In this document: positions 33,484 to 41,801 of the stretch, piece by piece
Layout of the letters: every line of letters begins with the position of its first letter
Position numbering within the stretch: position 1 is the first letter of the stretch
Assembly: GCA_903824665.1 (NCBI GenBank)
Contig: CAIJXT010000024.1
Span: 1-64,000, forward strand
DNA: 64,000 nucleotides
Origin: an uncultured Bacteroidota bacterium
GTDB lineage: Bacteria; Bacteroidota; Bacteroidia; Chitinophagales; Chitinophagaceae
Direction: 5' to 3'
Notes under the pieces: generated by a model
Database searches by the model: none
The model's input: only the letters and a program-made list of their open reading frames with translations
What the model was told of the DNA's origin: nothing
Made by a program: the position numbers and the translations under genes

Positions 33484-36045
33484 ATGATGAGACTAGCGAT
33501 TGTATTGATCTTACTGTTTTCGGGCTTACTGCAGGCTCAGGCACAACCCTATCCGGTGATACACAGTTACCGGCCCAGGATCTATGTCGACTCTACCCGC
33601 TTCAACTGGCTGCGCACCAATATACTTGTACCCGGCGATTGCCAAACGAGCTACAATGAATTTAACTACCGCTACATTAACTGGTGGATCAATGATCCGC
33701 AACTGTATCTGACCGGCTCAGACTCTACCCTCTGGACATGGAACTGGAACTCGCAATATGCCAAAGACGAAGCCGTGTTTGCCATATTCATGTACAAGCT
33801 CAACCAGGACCCGCTGGCGCTGAAGCGTTGCCGATTTATTGCACGCAAGGTTATTGACACGCTGAACACAGTAAACTACTCGTCGATGGCATTTTTTGAT
33901 GAAGAAGGGTTCATCAGAAAATTCTGTGACGTAAGTAGTCTGCTGATAGACTGGGTATATACAGATCTACCCAATGCGCAGCTGCAACAGCTGGTTCGTG
34001 CCCACTATGCGATGAACCGTGAGTTTATGAACACATTCATACTATCGGCGTCAGGTACGTACTATGTGGCAAGCCACAATACCTGGAACTGTGTGTTTGC
34101 CAACCAGAATGCACTGGCGCTATACAATGCCCCCGGCCTGACAACGCTACAAAACGATACCGTGAACCAGTGGTATGATACCGTGTACAACAAATGGGTA
34201 AACCACTTCCTGCCCATTTATGGCTACTACCGCAATGATGATGGCGGCTGGAACTGGGGGGGTGCCTACACCATGTGGTCGCTTGTAGACCAGTACCAGT
34301 TCTTTGACAATATGCTTATCGGTACCGGTAAGGACTTTTATACGGAGCTGCCCTGGGTGAAAAACAGCATTAATCAGTACTGGTACATGATGCAGCCCAA
34401 TGACTGGTGCATACATCTGGGTGACGGGCAAACGTTTCTGGGTGGCGACCGTGCTATATACCGGCATGCAGCGCTATACGGAGACCCGCGCAGCACATGG
34501 CTGGCACAACGCTATTCAACACCGCAGTACTACTTCTCCACACCATTTCTGTTCTCCAAGGTGCTGTATAAAGACTTTACCATAGGTCCGGTTACCAAGC
34601 CCAACCTGCCTACGGACTGGTTGTCTGACAAAAACGGATTGTCGGTAAGCAGGTCTTCGTGGGATACCTCTGCAACAATGGTCACGTTTTTCAATTCGCC
34701 ATCTAAGCGATCGGCGCATGAACATAGGGACAACAATTCATTTACCGTATTCAAGAACAAGCCTTTGCTGCTGGATGCAGGGTACTATGACACCTATGGC
34801 GGCTCGCATTACTACAACTACTACTCCCGCACCATAGCGCACAATACTGTTTGTGTTTTTGACACAGCCGAAGACTTCTTCAACTGGACTGCACCTGCAT
34901 CTAACGACGGCGGGCAGATAGAATCGTTCACGCTGCGGGACTATCCCGATATTTTCCTGCCACAGAACCAGCGGGGGCAGTGGATAAAGTATGCTGCCGG
35001 CAACGGATACCAATACAATGTGGCCGATGCACAATTGTCTTACGACACAGCTAAACTCGACTTTTTCAGGCGGCGTATGCTGTTTGTGAAGCCGGGAAGG
35101 GTTATCGTACTTGACCATCTCCATCTGCTGCATACCGGCACCCGCCAGCGGGATGCCAAGTGGATAGCCCATTTTGACAAGCAGCCTGCTATCAGTGGCA
35201 GTATGACAGGCGCTGCTGTACCGGGCAACATCATGACGTATAACGGCAAGGACTACACGGCAGTGAACGGCAAGGGCAGTGTGGCCGTAAGAACGCTGCT
35301 GCCGGCCAACTCATCGACTACCCTGATTGGTGGTAATGGCTACCAATACTGGGTTGATGGTGTAAACTACCCTCCACTGACGGTGCCGGACAGCACTAAA
35401 TTTACCCCGGGCAAATGGCGGATAGAGGTAACGCCTACCACCGTGACCGACTCGCTGGTGTATCTGCACACCATCAGTACAGGCGACTCTATCAATGTTG
35501 CTGTGGCAGGTGGCATTGCCTATAACAATGTATTCTCCATAGGCACGGACTGGACCGACACCCTGTTCTTCTTCGCGGCGGACGCGGATACCGGCAAGGT
35601 GTATCACCGGTTTGACAATGTACCGGGCGGGCGTACTGTGGGCATTTTTGCGGCAGACCTTCAAGCTGGCAGCTATCTGCTGAAAGTAGATGGCGCAACG
35701 GTAGCGACTGTGGCCACCGATACCGGCGGCATACTACAAACCAGCACACCACTGGCACCGGGAACGCACACCGTAGAGCTAGTGAAACCAACGACTGTAG
35801 TACGAGATCAAACCAACAGTGATGAATCGATAACAGTGTTTCCCAACCCTACCCGATCTGAGCTGAATATTGTGACCAGTACTCATGCACCGGTGGCGAT
35901 ACGCATTTTCGGACCGGGAGGCAATACGCTGCTGCATGCCGACAGAGCAACTGCGATAGATGTATCGGCATTGCCGTTTGGGATATACTATGTGCAGGTG
36001 CTGCAAAACGGCAAGGTGTATACTGCAACTTTTATCAAGGAATAG
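33484..36045 (+). CDS. Heparinase II/III-like protein with T9SS sorting domain
   Basis: 853 residues. Signal peptide (cleavage near LLQAQAQ). Residues about 30-380 form an alpha/alpha-toroid-like helical part rich in Trp/Tyr. Residues about 390-700 match the heparinase II/III beta-sandwich part (SVSRSSWD, KRSAHEHRDNNSFTVFKNKP, LLDAGYYDTYGGSHYYNYYSRTIAHNTV), with the His-rich region expected in uronic-acid polysaccharide lyases. About 775-853 is a T9SS type A sorting domain (VFPNPTRSELNIV ... LPFGIYYVQVLQNGKVYTATFIKE). It is a probable secreted or surface lyase acting on acidic glycans; the substrate is unknown and no SusCD pair is nearby. Confidence 0.88.
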   Translation: MMRLAIVLILLFSGLLQAQAQPYPVIHSYRPRIYVDSTRFNWLRTNILVPGDCQTSYNEFNYRYINWWINDPQLYLTGSDSTLWTWNWNSQYAKDEAVFAIFMYKLNQDPLALKRCRFIARKVIDTLNTVNYSSMAFFDEEGFIRKFCDVSSLLIDWVYTDLPNAQLQQLVRAHYAMNREFMNTFILSASGTYYVASHNTWNCVFANQNALALYNAPGLTTLQNDTVNQWYDTVYNKWVNHFLPIYGYYRNDDGGWNWGGAYTMWSLVDQYQFFDNMLIGTGKDFYTELPWVKNSINQYWYMMQPNDWCIHLGDGQTFLGGDRAIYRHAALYGDPRSTWLAQRYSTPQYYFSTPFLFSKVLYKDFTIGPVTKPNLPTDWLSDKNGLSVSRSSWDTSATMVTFFNSPSKRSAHEHRDNNSFTVFKNKPLLLDAGYYDTYGGSHYYNYYSRTIAHNTVCVFDTAEDFFNWTAPASNDGGQIESFTLRDYPDIFLPQNQRGQWIKYAAGNGYQYNVADAQLSYDTAKLDFFRRRMLFVKPGRVIVLDHLHLLHTGTRQRDAKWIAHFDKQPAISGSMTGAAVPGNIMTYNGKDYTAVNGKGSVAVRTLLPANSSTTLIGGNGYQYWVDGVNYPPLTVPDSTKFTPGKWRIEVTPTTVTDSLVYLHTISTGDSINVAVAGGIAYNNVFSIGTDWTDTLFFFAADADTGKVYHRFDNVPGGRTVGIFAADLQAGSYLLKVDGATVATVATDTGGILQTSTPLAPGTHTVELVKPTTVVRDQTNSDESITVFPNPTRSELNIVTSTHAPVAIRIFGPGGNTLLHADRATAIDVSALPFGIYYVQVLQNGKVYTATFIKE

Positions 36046-36125
36046 TGCCTACTCAACAAACATTGATCGCGATGACGAAATGACCGGTGAGTGTGCCTGC
36101 CCATTGCCTGTTTGGTAGTATCTGT

Positions 36126-37748
36126 TTAGTACCGCAGGTACCTGCTGCGGGTTTTGTATATCCAGATACCGGAGTTGCTGAATACGGGCTCGAGGTAGCG
36201 ACCTGGGGGCGGGAATGGCCTGCCCGCTGACCTGATGTACAGATAGTCGGCATGTACGGTGTCCGGAAGTGGTTCCCAGCCTGATGTGACTGATGAATCG
36301 GCGAGGAGTTTTGCGGTGAGCACGGCATTCTCTGCAAACCGGGGTGTGACACTGTAATGGGCGGCTATGACGCTGGCTTTGGTATACTTGGCGATGCGCT
36401 GCGAGGCAGGCAGATCGGCGAGTACTACGGCGCCGGGCGCAATGTTGCTCTTCATCCAACTGAGGGCTTCCATCTCCTGATCAGTAGTATAAAAGATAGC
36501 GGTCTTCACATCGCCGGTGCGATCTTTGGAGAAGTACATGAGTATGGACACATTGCCTGCCACTACGGCAACTGCCAGCCCTGCAATTACTATTTTCCTG
36601 ACGACTGCGTTTTGGAATAGTACATCTAACCTGACTGTACAGGCGGCCAATGTGAGTGGTGCCAGGAGGTATACCCCGATCTGCGGACTCCAGCCCAGCG
36701 CCGGGATATACTTGCCCAGATGAATGAACACAAACGTTACAGCAAACCACAGGAAAACAAACTTACCCGTATTGCCGGGAGGATACTTACGCGCCTGCAA
36801 TAACCGCACAATGGCGAGCACACCCACGATACCATATGCCATATAGTGCCACAGCGGCGCTGGCAGCGCACCGGCATTGTGCCCCTGCAATGACCAGTAC
36901 TTAAACACAGGATGGTACTTGAACAGCCATACATTGTATAAGAATACCGGCACGATCATAAACAGGGGTAACATACGCACCAGCAGTTGTCCGAACTGGA
37001 ATCTGAGGCTGCCATTGGTCACCAACACATACAATGGAAAAATGATAACCGGCGGTATGATGTCGTAAGGGCGTACGAGGCCTATGAGTGTAAAAAACAG
37101 GCCCGAGAGTATGTAATCACGGGTTTTGCCCTGCTGCTCGCCACGCAGGAAGAACGCATAGGCGATGAGGATAAGCCCATGAGGAAATGAAAAATGCGGG
37201 TTGGTGATGATCTGCTGAAATGGCAGCATGCCGTAACGCATATCTATAATACCTGCCTGTGTGGTATCGAAGCCGATGAGGTGCAGCCCGCTGAGTAAGG
37301 CAAACACAAAGCCGAAACCGCCGGTGAGAAAAAATGCGGCAAATGCGGCGAGGCGCCGTCGTTGCGTACCCAGCACCATCTGCACCAGCATGTAAAACCC
37401 GATGGCGAGCAATACGGTACCCATGAAACGCCAAAGAATGTAAATGGAATTCTCTGTTTTTCCGGTGACGCGCTGTATGAAGCCGACGAGCCAGTACTCA
37501 AGATTGACAAAAACCGGCTCATGCGGCATGGCCGTGAGCTTGTTCTTCAGGATAAAGGCACCGTCGCGGGCCTGGCTGATGAACGAGAAGTACATGTTCT
37601 GGTCGGGGCTATAGGTAAGCTGACCGGAAAATGTATATCCGGGAGGGGTGTTGCGATGGGCACATATATATGGAATGCAGCTCTCTGCAAAGGCAAAAAG
37701 GGCGATAAGCAGAAAGAGAATTTTGTTGTTGCGGGATGTGCGCTGCAT
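36126..37748 (-). CDS. Polytopic membrane protein, GT-C glycosyltransferase-like
   Basis: 540 residues. Around ten or more transmembrane helices over about 8-430 and a soluble C-terminal part (about 435-540). The first large loop carries YSPDQNMYFSFISQARDGAFILKNKLT, an acidic and aromatic stretch of the kind seen in the first periplasmic loop of GT-C enzymes, where catalytic Asp residues lie. It is thus a candidate lipid-linked-sugar glycosyltransferase. The family call is inference from topology. It converges with the heparinase-like gene (80-base gap). Confidence 0.75.
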   Translation of the reverse strand: MQRTSRNNKILFLLIALFAFAESCIPYICAHRNTPPGYTFSGQLTYSPDQNMYFSFISQARDGAFILKNKLTAMPHEPVFVNLEYWLVGFIQRVTGKTENSIYILWRFMGTVLLAIGFYMLVQMVLGTQRRRLAAFAAFFLTGGFGFVFALLSGLHLIGFDTTQAGIIDMRYGMLPFQQIITNPHFSFPHGLILIAYAFFLRGEQQGKTRDYILSGLFFTLIGLVRPYDIIPPVIIFPLYVLVTNGSLRFQFGQLLVRMLPLFMIVPVFLYNVWLFKYHPVFKYWSLQGHNAGALPAPLWHYMAYGIVGVLAIVRLLQARKYPPGNTGKFVFLWFAVTFVFIHLGKYIPALGWSPQIGVYLLAPLTLAACTVRLDVLFQNAVVRKIVIAGLAVAVVAGNVSILMYFSKDRTGDVKTAIFYTTDQEMEALSWMKSNIAPGAVVLADLPASQRIAKYTKASVIAAHYSVTPRFAENAVLTAKLLADSSVTSGWEPLPDTVHADYLYIRSAGRPFPPPGRYLEPVFSNSGIWIYKTRSRYLRY

Positions 37749-37838
37749 GCAAGGGTAAAATTATTCCAATTATGCTGTAAAAAAAATGGGGGGTGGGAAT
37801 TGGGGCGTACAGTAGTGGCCATTTGTGTTTTTTGGGCA

Positions 37839-38312
37839 GGGTGCGCAATTTTTTCTTGAAAAACATAAGTGATTGGTTTTGAAGGTTTTAGGTTTTTATT
37901 TTTGCGCACTTTTTGCCCACTTTTGCGCAGGGTGCGGGTGATTTGTGGGTGCTGCGGGGAGGTGTGGCACACTGGAAAAGTGTGCCACACCTGTGGGTAC
38001 TTGCCGGTGGTTTGTTGTGTTTTTGCGCAGGGTGCGCAATTTTTTCTTGAAAAACATAAGTTATTGGTTTTGAAGGTTTTAGGTTTTTATTTTTGCGCAC
38101 TTTTTGCCCACTTTTGCGCAGGGTGCAGGTGATTTGTGGGTGCTGCGGGGAGGTGTGGCACACTGGAAAAGTGTGCCACACCTGTTGGTACTTGCCGGTG
38201 GTTTGTTGTGTTTTTGCGCAGGGTGCGCAATTTTTTCTTGAAAAACATAAGTGATTGGTTTTGAAGGTTTTAGGTTTTCATTTTTGCGCACTTTTTGCCC
38301 ACTTTTGCGCAG
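37839..38312. repeat. 191-bp tandem repeat, about 2.5 copies
   Basis: Copies at 37839-38029, 38030-38220 and a partial copy at 38221-38312. All begin GGGTGCGCAATTTTTT and differ at only a few positions. Each full copy holds a perfect 13-bp inverted repeat (AGGTGTGGCACAC, 7-base loop TGGAAAA, GTGTGCCACACCT) at 37960-37992 and 38151-38183, plus several TGCGCA palindromes. The function is unknown. Confidence 0.9.
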
Positions 38313-38321
38313 ATGGGGATT

Positions 38322-38345
38322 GGGAATCCGGGTTTGGGAATTGGG
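38322..38345 (+). other. Canonical G-quadruplex motif
   Basis: Four GGG runs separated by loops of 5, 3 and 4 bases (AATCC, TTT, AATT), with a fifth GGGG run at 38315-38318. A looser second set of GGGG runs lies at 38384-38427 (loops 7, 7, 13). It is directly next to the end of the 191-bp tandem repeat. Confidence 0.6.
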
Positions 38346-38533
38346 AATGTAGTTTTAGGGGATAGGAGTACGGATGGGTAACCGGGGTGGAATTGGGGGT
38401 GGATTTGGGGTTATTAGGAATGTGGGGATTAATGTGGCATTTGCTGCCAGGGAGATTGCCACAAAAACTGAGCCAAATGTGCGGGATTAAAGGGAAAGAT
38501 ATGCACATTTTTAGCGGGCATGCTGCTACATGG

Positions 38534-38725
38534 CTATTGCCTGAATTTGCGCCCGGCCGAATAGACAATGGCGTACACAATTGTAATCAGGGTAAACACG
38601 ATAATGGTATTGATGATACGAGTGCCAATGCCATCTGATGGGGGATCTGAATCAATGTAGTACAGCGCAATTGTAGCTACAATTGCGGATGCAACCAATA
38701 TCAATACGCTCTTTTTTGTAAACAT
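38534..38725 (-). CDS. Small hypothetical membrane protein
   Basis: 63 residues from the ATG at 38725 (MFTKKSVLILVASAIVATIA). Two hydrophobic helices (about 6-21 and 35-53) are separated by an acidic loop (DSDPPSDG), with a basic C-terminus (GRKFRQ). No family recognised. An upstream in-frame ATG at 38770 would add 15 residues. Confidence 0.55.
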   Translation of the reverse strand: MFTKKSVLILVASAIVATIALYYIDSDPPSDGIGTRIINTIIVFTLITIVYAIVYSAGRKFRQ

Positions 38726-38925
38726 GCTATATTTAACGCGATTGAGGTATATCTTATTGTGGATGTTCAATGGCTGTGAAGGGCGGGCTAAGAGAACGAA
38801 TAATCACATTCACTACGTTTACAACGCTGGTCATTTTGTGTAATTTAGATGATATGTACGCCCTTCAAAGCGACTTACTCTTTTCCATACACCAGTACCT
38901 TTGAACCCTTTTTACACCTGCGGCA

Positions 38926-39306
38926 TTAGTACTGCATTTTCATTATCCTACCTGCGGCACCTACATGTTTATGAGAAAAAAGGGTAATCGCACCACCCAC
39001 TAAGAAGCAACCGCCACCTACAAAAAACAATGTCGTTGATGAAGGATTTGCCTTTGTACCTGGCGCGGGAGTTGTATTACTTAAAGCAGCAATCCCAATC
39101 AATGCTAGTCCGACAAACTGAACAGTTACTCCCGCATAATGTAGTCTATTGAACATTATCAGTTCCTTTCCTGCAGACTGTACATTCGTCCCTATTGTAT
39201 TTAGTTGGGCTCTCAATCTTACTATATCCTGTTCCTGAGATACTGTTGTTTGCGCTGTAACACAGCAAGAGAAAATCAGCAGCAGGCATGTAATAATAGT
39301 TTTCAT
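38926..39306 (-). CDS. Hypothetical exported protein with two membrane helices
   Basis: 126 residues. Signal peptide (MKTIITCLLLIFSCCVTAQ, cleavage near TAQ), a short helical stretch (QEQDIVRLRAQLNTIGTNVQSAGKEL) and two hydrophobic helices (about 58-75 and 92-109) joined by a Pro/Thr-rich loop. No family recognised. Confidence 0.65.
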   Translation of the reverse strand: MKTIITCLLLIFSCCVTAQTTVSQEQDIVRLRAQLNTIGTNVQSAGKELIMFNRLHYAGVTVQFVGLALIGIAALSNTTPAPGTKANPSSTTLFFVGGGCFLVGGAITLFSHKHVGAAGRIMKMQY

Positions 39307-39525
39307 TTAGTGCTAGTTAAGTAAGTGAACAAAGGTGCGAAAGTGGAAATCAAATTGCATTTTTCATGAATAAAAATATTAAAATATCGGTACAATACTA
39401 TCTCCACAATACAAACGAACAACCGCCGCAGGCACACTTACACACTTTAACTACAATTTAATATCTGCCATTTTTACTTTGGTAGGTAATTTGATGGGGT
39501 ATATAGGTAATAAAAACAAGGTGTT

Positions 39526-40218
39526 ATGCTGGGATATTATCTGCTCACGGGTGTGCTGTTTCTGATAGGAATGGCAGTGAGCTCGAAACTGAAAAGTAAG
39601 TTTAAAGAATATGGCGCTATACCGCTATCGGCGGGAATGAGTGGCAAGGAGGTGGCGGAGCGTATGCTGCGCGAAAACGGCATCTATGATGTGCGGGTAA
39701 TGTCGGCAGATGGGTTTCTGTCGGACCACTACAATCCGGGCGACAAGACGGTGAACCTGAGTCCGGATGTATATGCGGGCCGGAGCATATCGGCAGCGGC
39801 AGTGGCGGCTCACGAATGCGGCCACGCTGTACAACACGCAAAGGCCTATAGTATGCTGCAACTGCGCAGTATGCTGGTGCCGGTGGTGCAACTGAGCACT
39901 ACGCTGGGCCAGTGGGTGATCATCATAGGTCTGGGTGCCATGGGCTTTGGCGGTGGTAACCAAACGATATTGCTGATAGGTATAGTGCTGTTTGCATTGT
40001 CTACGATCTTCTCGCTGATAACGCTGCCTGTAGAGTATGACGCGAGCGCACGGGCGCTGAAATGGATGGAAAGCACTAATCTGACAACGCGCTACGAACA
40101 TGACAAAGCTGCAGACGCGCTGCAGTGGGCTGCAAGGACGTATGTGGTGGCTGCGCTGGCATCGGTGGCACAACTGGTGTATTTTATTTCGGTGTATCTG
40201 GGGAGGAGTCGGGATTAA
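39526..40218 (+). CDS. YugP-like membrane zinc metallopeptidase
   Basis: 230 residues. N-terminal transmembrane helix (about 3-19). Substrate-side motif GMSGKEVAERMLRENGIYDV, DHYNPGDKTVNLSPDVYAGRSISAAAVAAHECGHAVQHA with the zinc motif HECGH (96-100), two further hydrophobic helices (about 125-165) and the third-ligand region VEYDASARALKWM. This is the conserved neutral zinc metallopeptidase (YugP) family, complete. Substrate unknown. Confidence 0.93.
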   Translation: MLGYYLLTGVLFLIGMAVSSKLKSKFKEYGAIPLSAGMSGKEVAERMLRENGIYDVRVMSADGFLSDHYNPGDKTVNLSPDVYAGRSISAAAVAAHECGHAVQHAKAYSMLQLRSMLVPVVQLSTTLGQWVIIIGLGAMGFGGGNQTILLIGIVLFALSTIFSLITLPVEYDASARALKWMESTNLTTRYEHDKAADALQWAARTYVVAALASVAQLVYFISVYLGRSRD

Positions 40219-40687
40219 TGGCGGGGCTATGCGCAATGACCCTCTGCTGTGTTCCGGTGTTGCGCAAGATTTTTCGCGGCGCGGCGGCACACAAGGGGCT
40301 ATGCGCCTGCTCAAAATGACAAAACATTTTTTGCCACCCACTATTGCACTTTTAGCCTTCCTATTGGCAGACCAGGTGCTCATTCGAGCAGGTAAAACGG
40401 GCGTTTTTTCTCGAATGAGTGCTTTGATCGGGTCGAGGGGTTTACCACCCCAGCTGTAAAAAATGGCTGCGCCTTTTTTACAGCATCCTCCCGCTGAAGG
40501 GCGGGACAGGCTCTCCTTTGCAAGGAGGGGAGTTTTTCCTTCTCGAATGAGCGGTTTGATCGGGTCGAGGGGTTTACCACCCCAGCATAAAAAAAGACTT
40601 CGCTTTTTTTATGCATCCCCTCCTTTGCAAGGAGGGGAGTTTTTTCTCGAATGAGCGCTTTGCTTTTTGGGGGTTGAGGGGGTACTA
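40219..40687. other. Convergent intergenic region filled by repeated elements
   Basis: 469 bases between the 3' ends of the Zn peptidase and the ureohydrolase genes. The right two thirds are the repeat described at 40403-40695. The left third (40219-40400) has no recognisable feature. Confidence 0.6.
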
Positions 40688-40695
40688 CTACCCTA
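40403..40695. repeat. Dispersed-type intergenic repeat with conserved hairpins
   Basis: The core CTCGAATGAG ... TTTGATCGGGTCGAGGGG (then TTTACCACCCCAGC) occurs at 40410-40454 and 40542-40586, and a degenerate third start at 40645. After each core is an A-run/T-run hairpin: GCTGTAAAAAA/TTTTTTACAGC (40453-40484) and GCATAAAAAAA/TTTTTTTATGC (40585-40614). A CTCC-TTTGCAA-GGAG hairpin ends each unit (40513-40527; 40618-40635). The pattern resembles short palindromic intergenic elements found in many copies in related genomes. Confidence 0.75.
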
Positions 40696-41731
40696 CCATG
40701 AAGTTGCAGAGCTTGTAGAGCACACGGGCGCCGGTGATGGCATCGATACCGTCGCCGGAATGGTTGCCGCTGGAGACTTCGTTGAGGTCGAAACCGATGA
40801 GCTGCCTGCCAGAGGCTTTGAGCTGGCGGAAGAGGTAGAATACCTGCTCTGCCTCGAAACCACCGGGAACGGGTGTACCTGTGTTGGGACACAGCTTGGG
40901 GTCGAGCCCGTCTATATCGAAACTGATGTATACCTTTTGCGGCAGTGCTGCAATAATGTCGTTGCAAATGGCTTTCCAGGTATCGCCCTCGTATTCGCGG
41001 GTTTTGATGTCGCGGTCGAAGAAGGTGACCACACGGCCATTGCTCTCATTTATGATATCGAGCTCCTCATCGCAATAGTCGCGAATGCCCACCTGCACCA
41101 GCTTGCTGACCTGCGGAATGGTATGGAGCACATTGTACATGATAGACGCATGCGAATAGGTGAAGCCCTCGTAAGCATCGCGGAGGTCGGCATGGGCATC
41201 GATCTGCAGCACACCAAAATCGGGGTGTACCTCTGACAATGCCTTGATGAAGCCAAGTGGTGTGCTGTGGTCGCCACCTATGAGGCCTACCATCTTTCCT
41301 TTCTTCAGCAGGCTGGAGGTGAGATCGTGCACCCAATCGAGGAGCATTTTGCCACCATTGTTGATCTCCACCAGTTTTTCGCTGAGCTGGGCATTGTCGG
41401 ACACATCGCCACCCTCTACCATGTGCGATATAATGAGCTCTACGCACTGGCGCAGGTAGTCGCTCTTGGTACGGATGTTTTTGTCTACAGGCAACATGTG
41501 AAAGCCTTTCTTCCAGCCGTCCTTCACATCGGGATCATAGAGATCTACCTGCATAGCAGCATTGAACACATTCTCGGGGCCACGGGCGGTACCGGTGCGG
41601 TAAGAAACGGTAACCTCCCAAGGTACAGGCAGGAGAATAAGCTGTGACTGCTCTTCGCTAAAGGGCAGGCCAAATATGTTGTTGGACTTTAAGCCCACTG
41701 AATTAGGATCGAACTCCGGAGTGTGTGACAT
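40688..41731 (-). CDS. Ureohydrolase, agmatinase/arginase/formiminoglutamase family
   Basis: 347 residues. All Mn-binding motifs are present: GGDHS (152-156), DAHADLRD (178-185) and SFDIDGLDP (270-278); the usual FDLNEVS lies near the C-terminus. The family hydrolyses guanidino or formimino groups (agmatine, arginine, formiminoglutamate). The substrate cannot be fixed from motifs, although agmatinase is the common annotation for this length and GGDHS form. The start (MSHTPEFDPNSVGL) lies only 18 bases after the terminator of the giant gene. Confidence 0.9.
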   Translation of the reverse strand: MSHTPEFDPNSVGLKSNNIFGLPFSEEQSQLILLPVPWEVTVSYRTGTARGPENVFNAAMQVDLYDPDVKDGWKKGFHMLPVDKNIRTKSDYLRQCVELIISHMVEGGDVSDNAQLSEKLVEINNGGKMLLDWVHDLTSSLLKKGKMVGLIGGDHSTPLGFIKALSEVHPDFGVLQIDAHADLRDAYEGFTYSHASIMYNVLHTIPQVSKLVQVGIRDYCDEELDIINESNGRVVTFFDRDIKTREYEGDTWKAICNDIIAALPQKVYISFDIDGLDPKLCPNTGTPVPGGFEAEQVFYLFRQLKASGRQLIGFDLNEVSSGNHSGDGIDAITGARVLYKLCNFMVG

Positions 41732-41749
41732 GGTGCAAAGGTAAAAGAA

Positions 41750-41778
41750 AAAGCAGGGAGCTTTTGACTCCCTGCTTT
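41750..41778 (-). terminator. Terminator of the middle giant gene
   Basis: Perfect 11-bp stem AAAGCAGGGAG / CTCCCTGCTTT with a 7-base loop, followed on the minus strand by TTCTTTTAC. It lies 23 bases after the giant gene stop and ends 18 bases before the ureohydrolase start. Confidence 0.85.
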
Positions 41779-41801
41779 AAAAAATTGGAATAGTATTTTA
41801 A

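Larger units (their letters stand above)
37749..38533. other. Gene-free 785-base region with tandem repeat and G-rich tract
   Basis: Contains the 191-bp tandem repeat (37839-38312), a weakly matching lead-in from about 37822, a canonical G-quadruplex motif (38322-38345) and a further G-run cluster (38384-38427) on the plus strand. The unit length of 191 is not a multiple of three and minus-strand open frames here have no family features, so it is treated as non-coding. Confidence 0.7.

Noticed and set aside
37547-38291. Minus-strand frames (85-147 codons) across the 191-bp repeats
   Set aside because: The repeat length is not a multiple of three, the frames shift between copies, and the products are low-complexity with no family features. 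Treated as non-coding.
37839-38312. Possible CRISPR array at the tandem repeats
   Set aside because: Units are 191 bp and contiguous, with no short repeat plus unique spacer pattern and no cas genes.
40380-40967. 195-codon minus-strand frame over the intergenic repeats and the end of the ureohydrolase gene
   Set aside because: It reads through the repeat hairpins and the 3' end of a well-supported gene in another frame.
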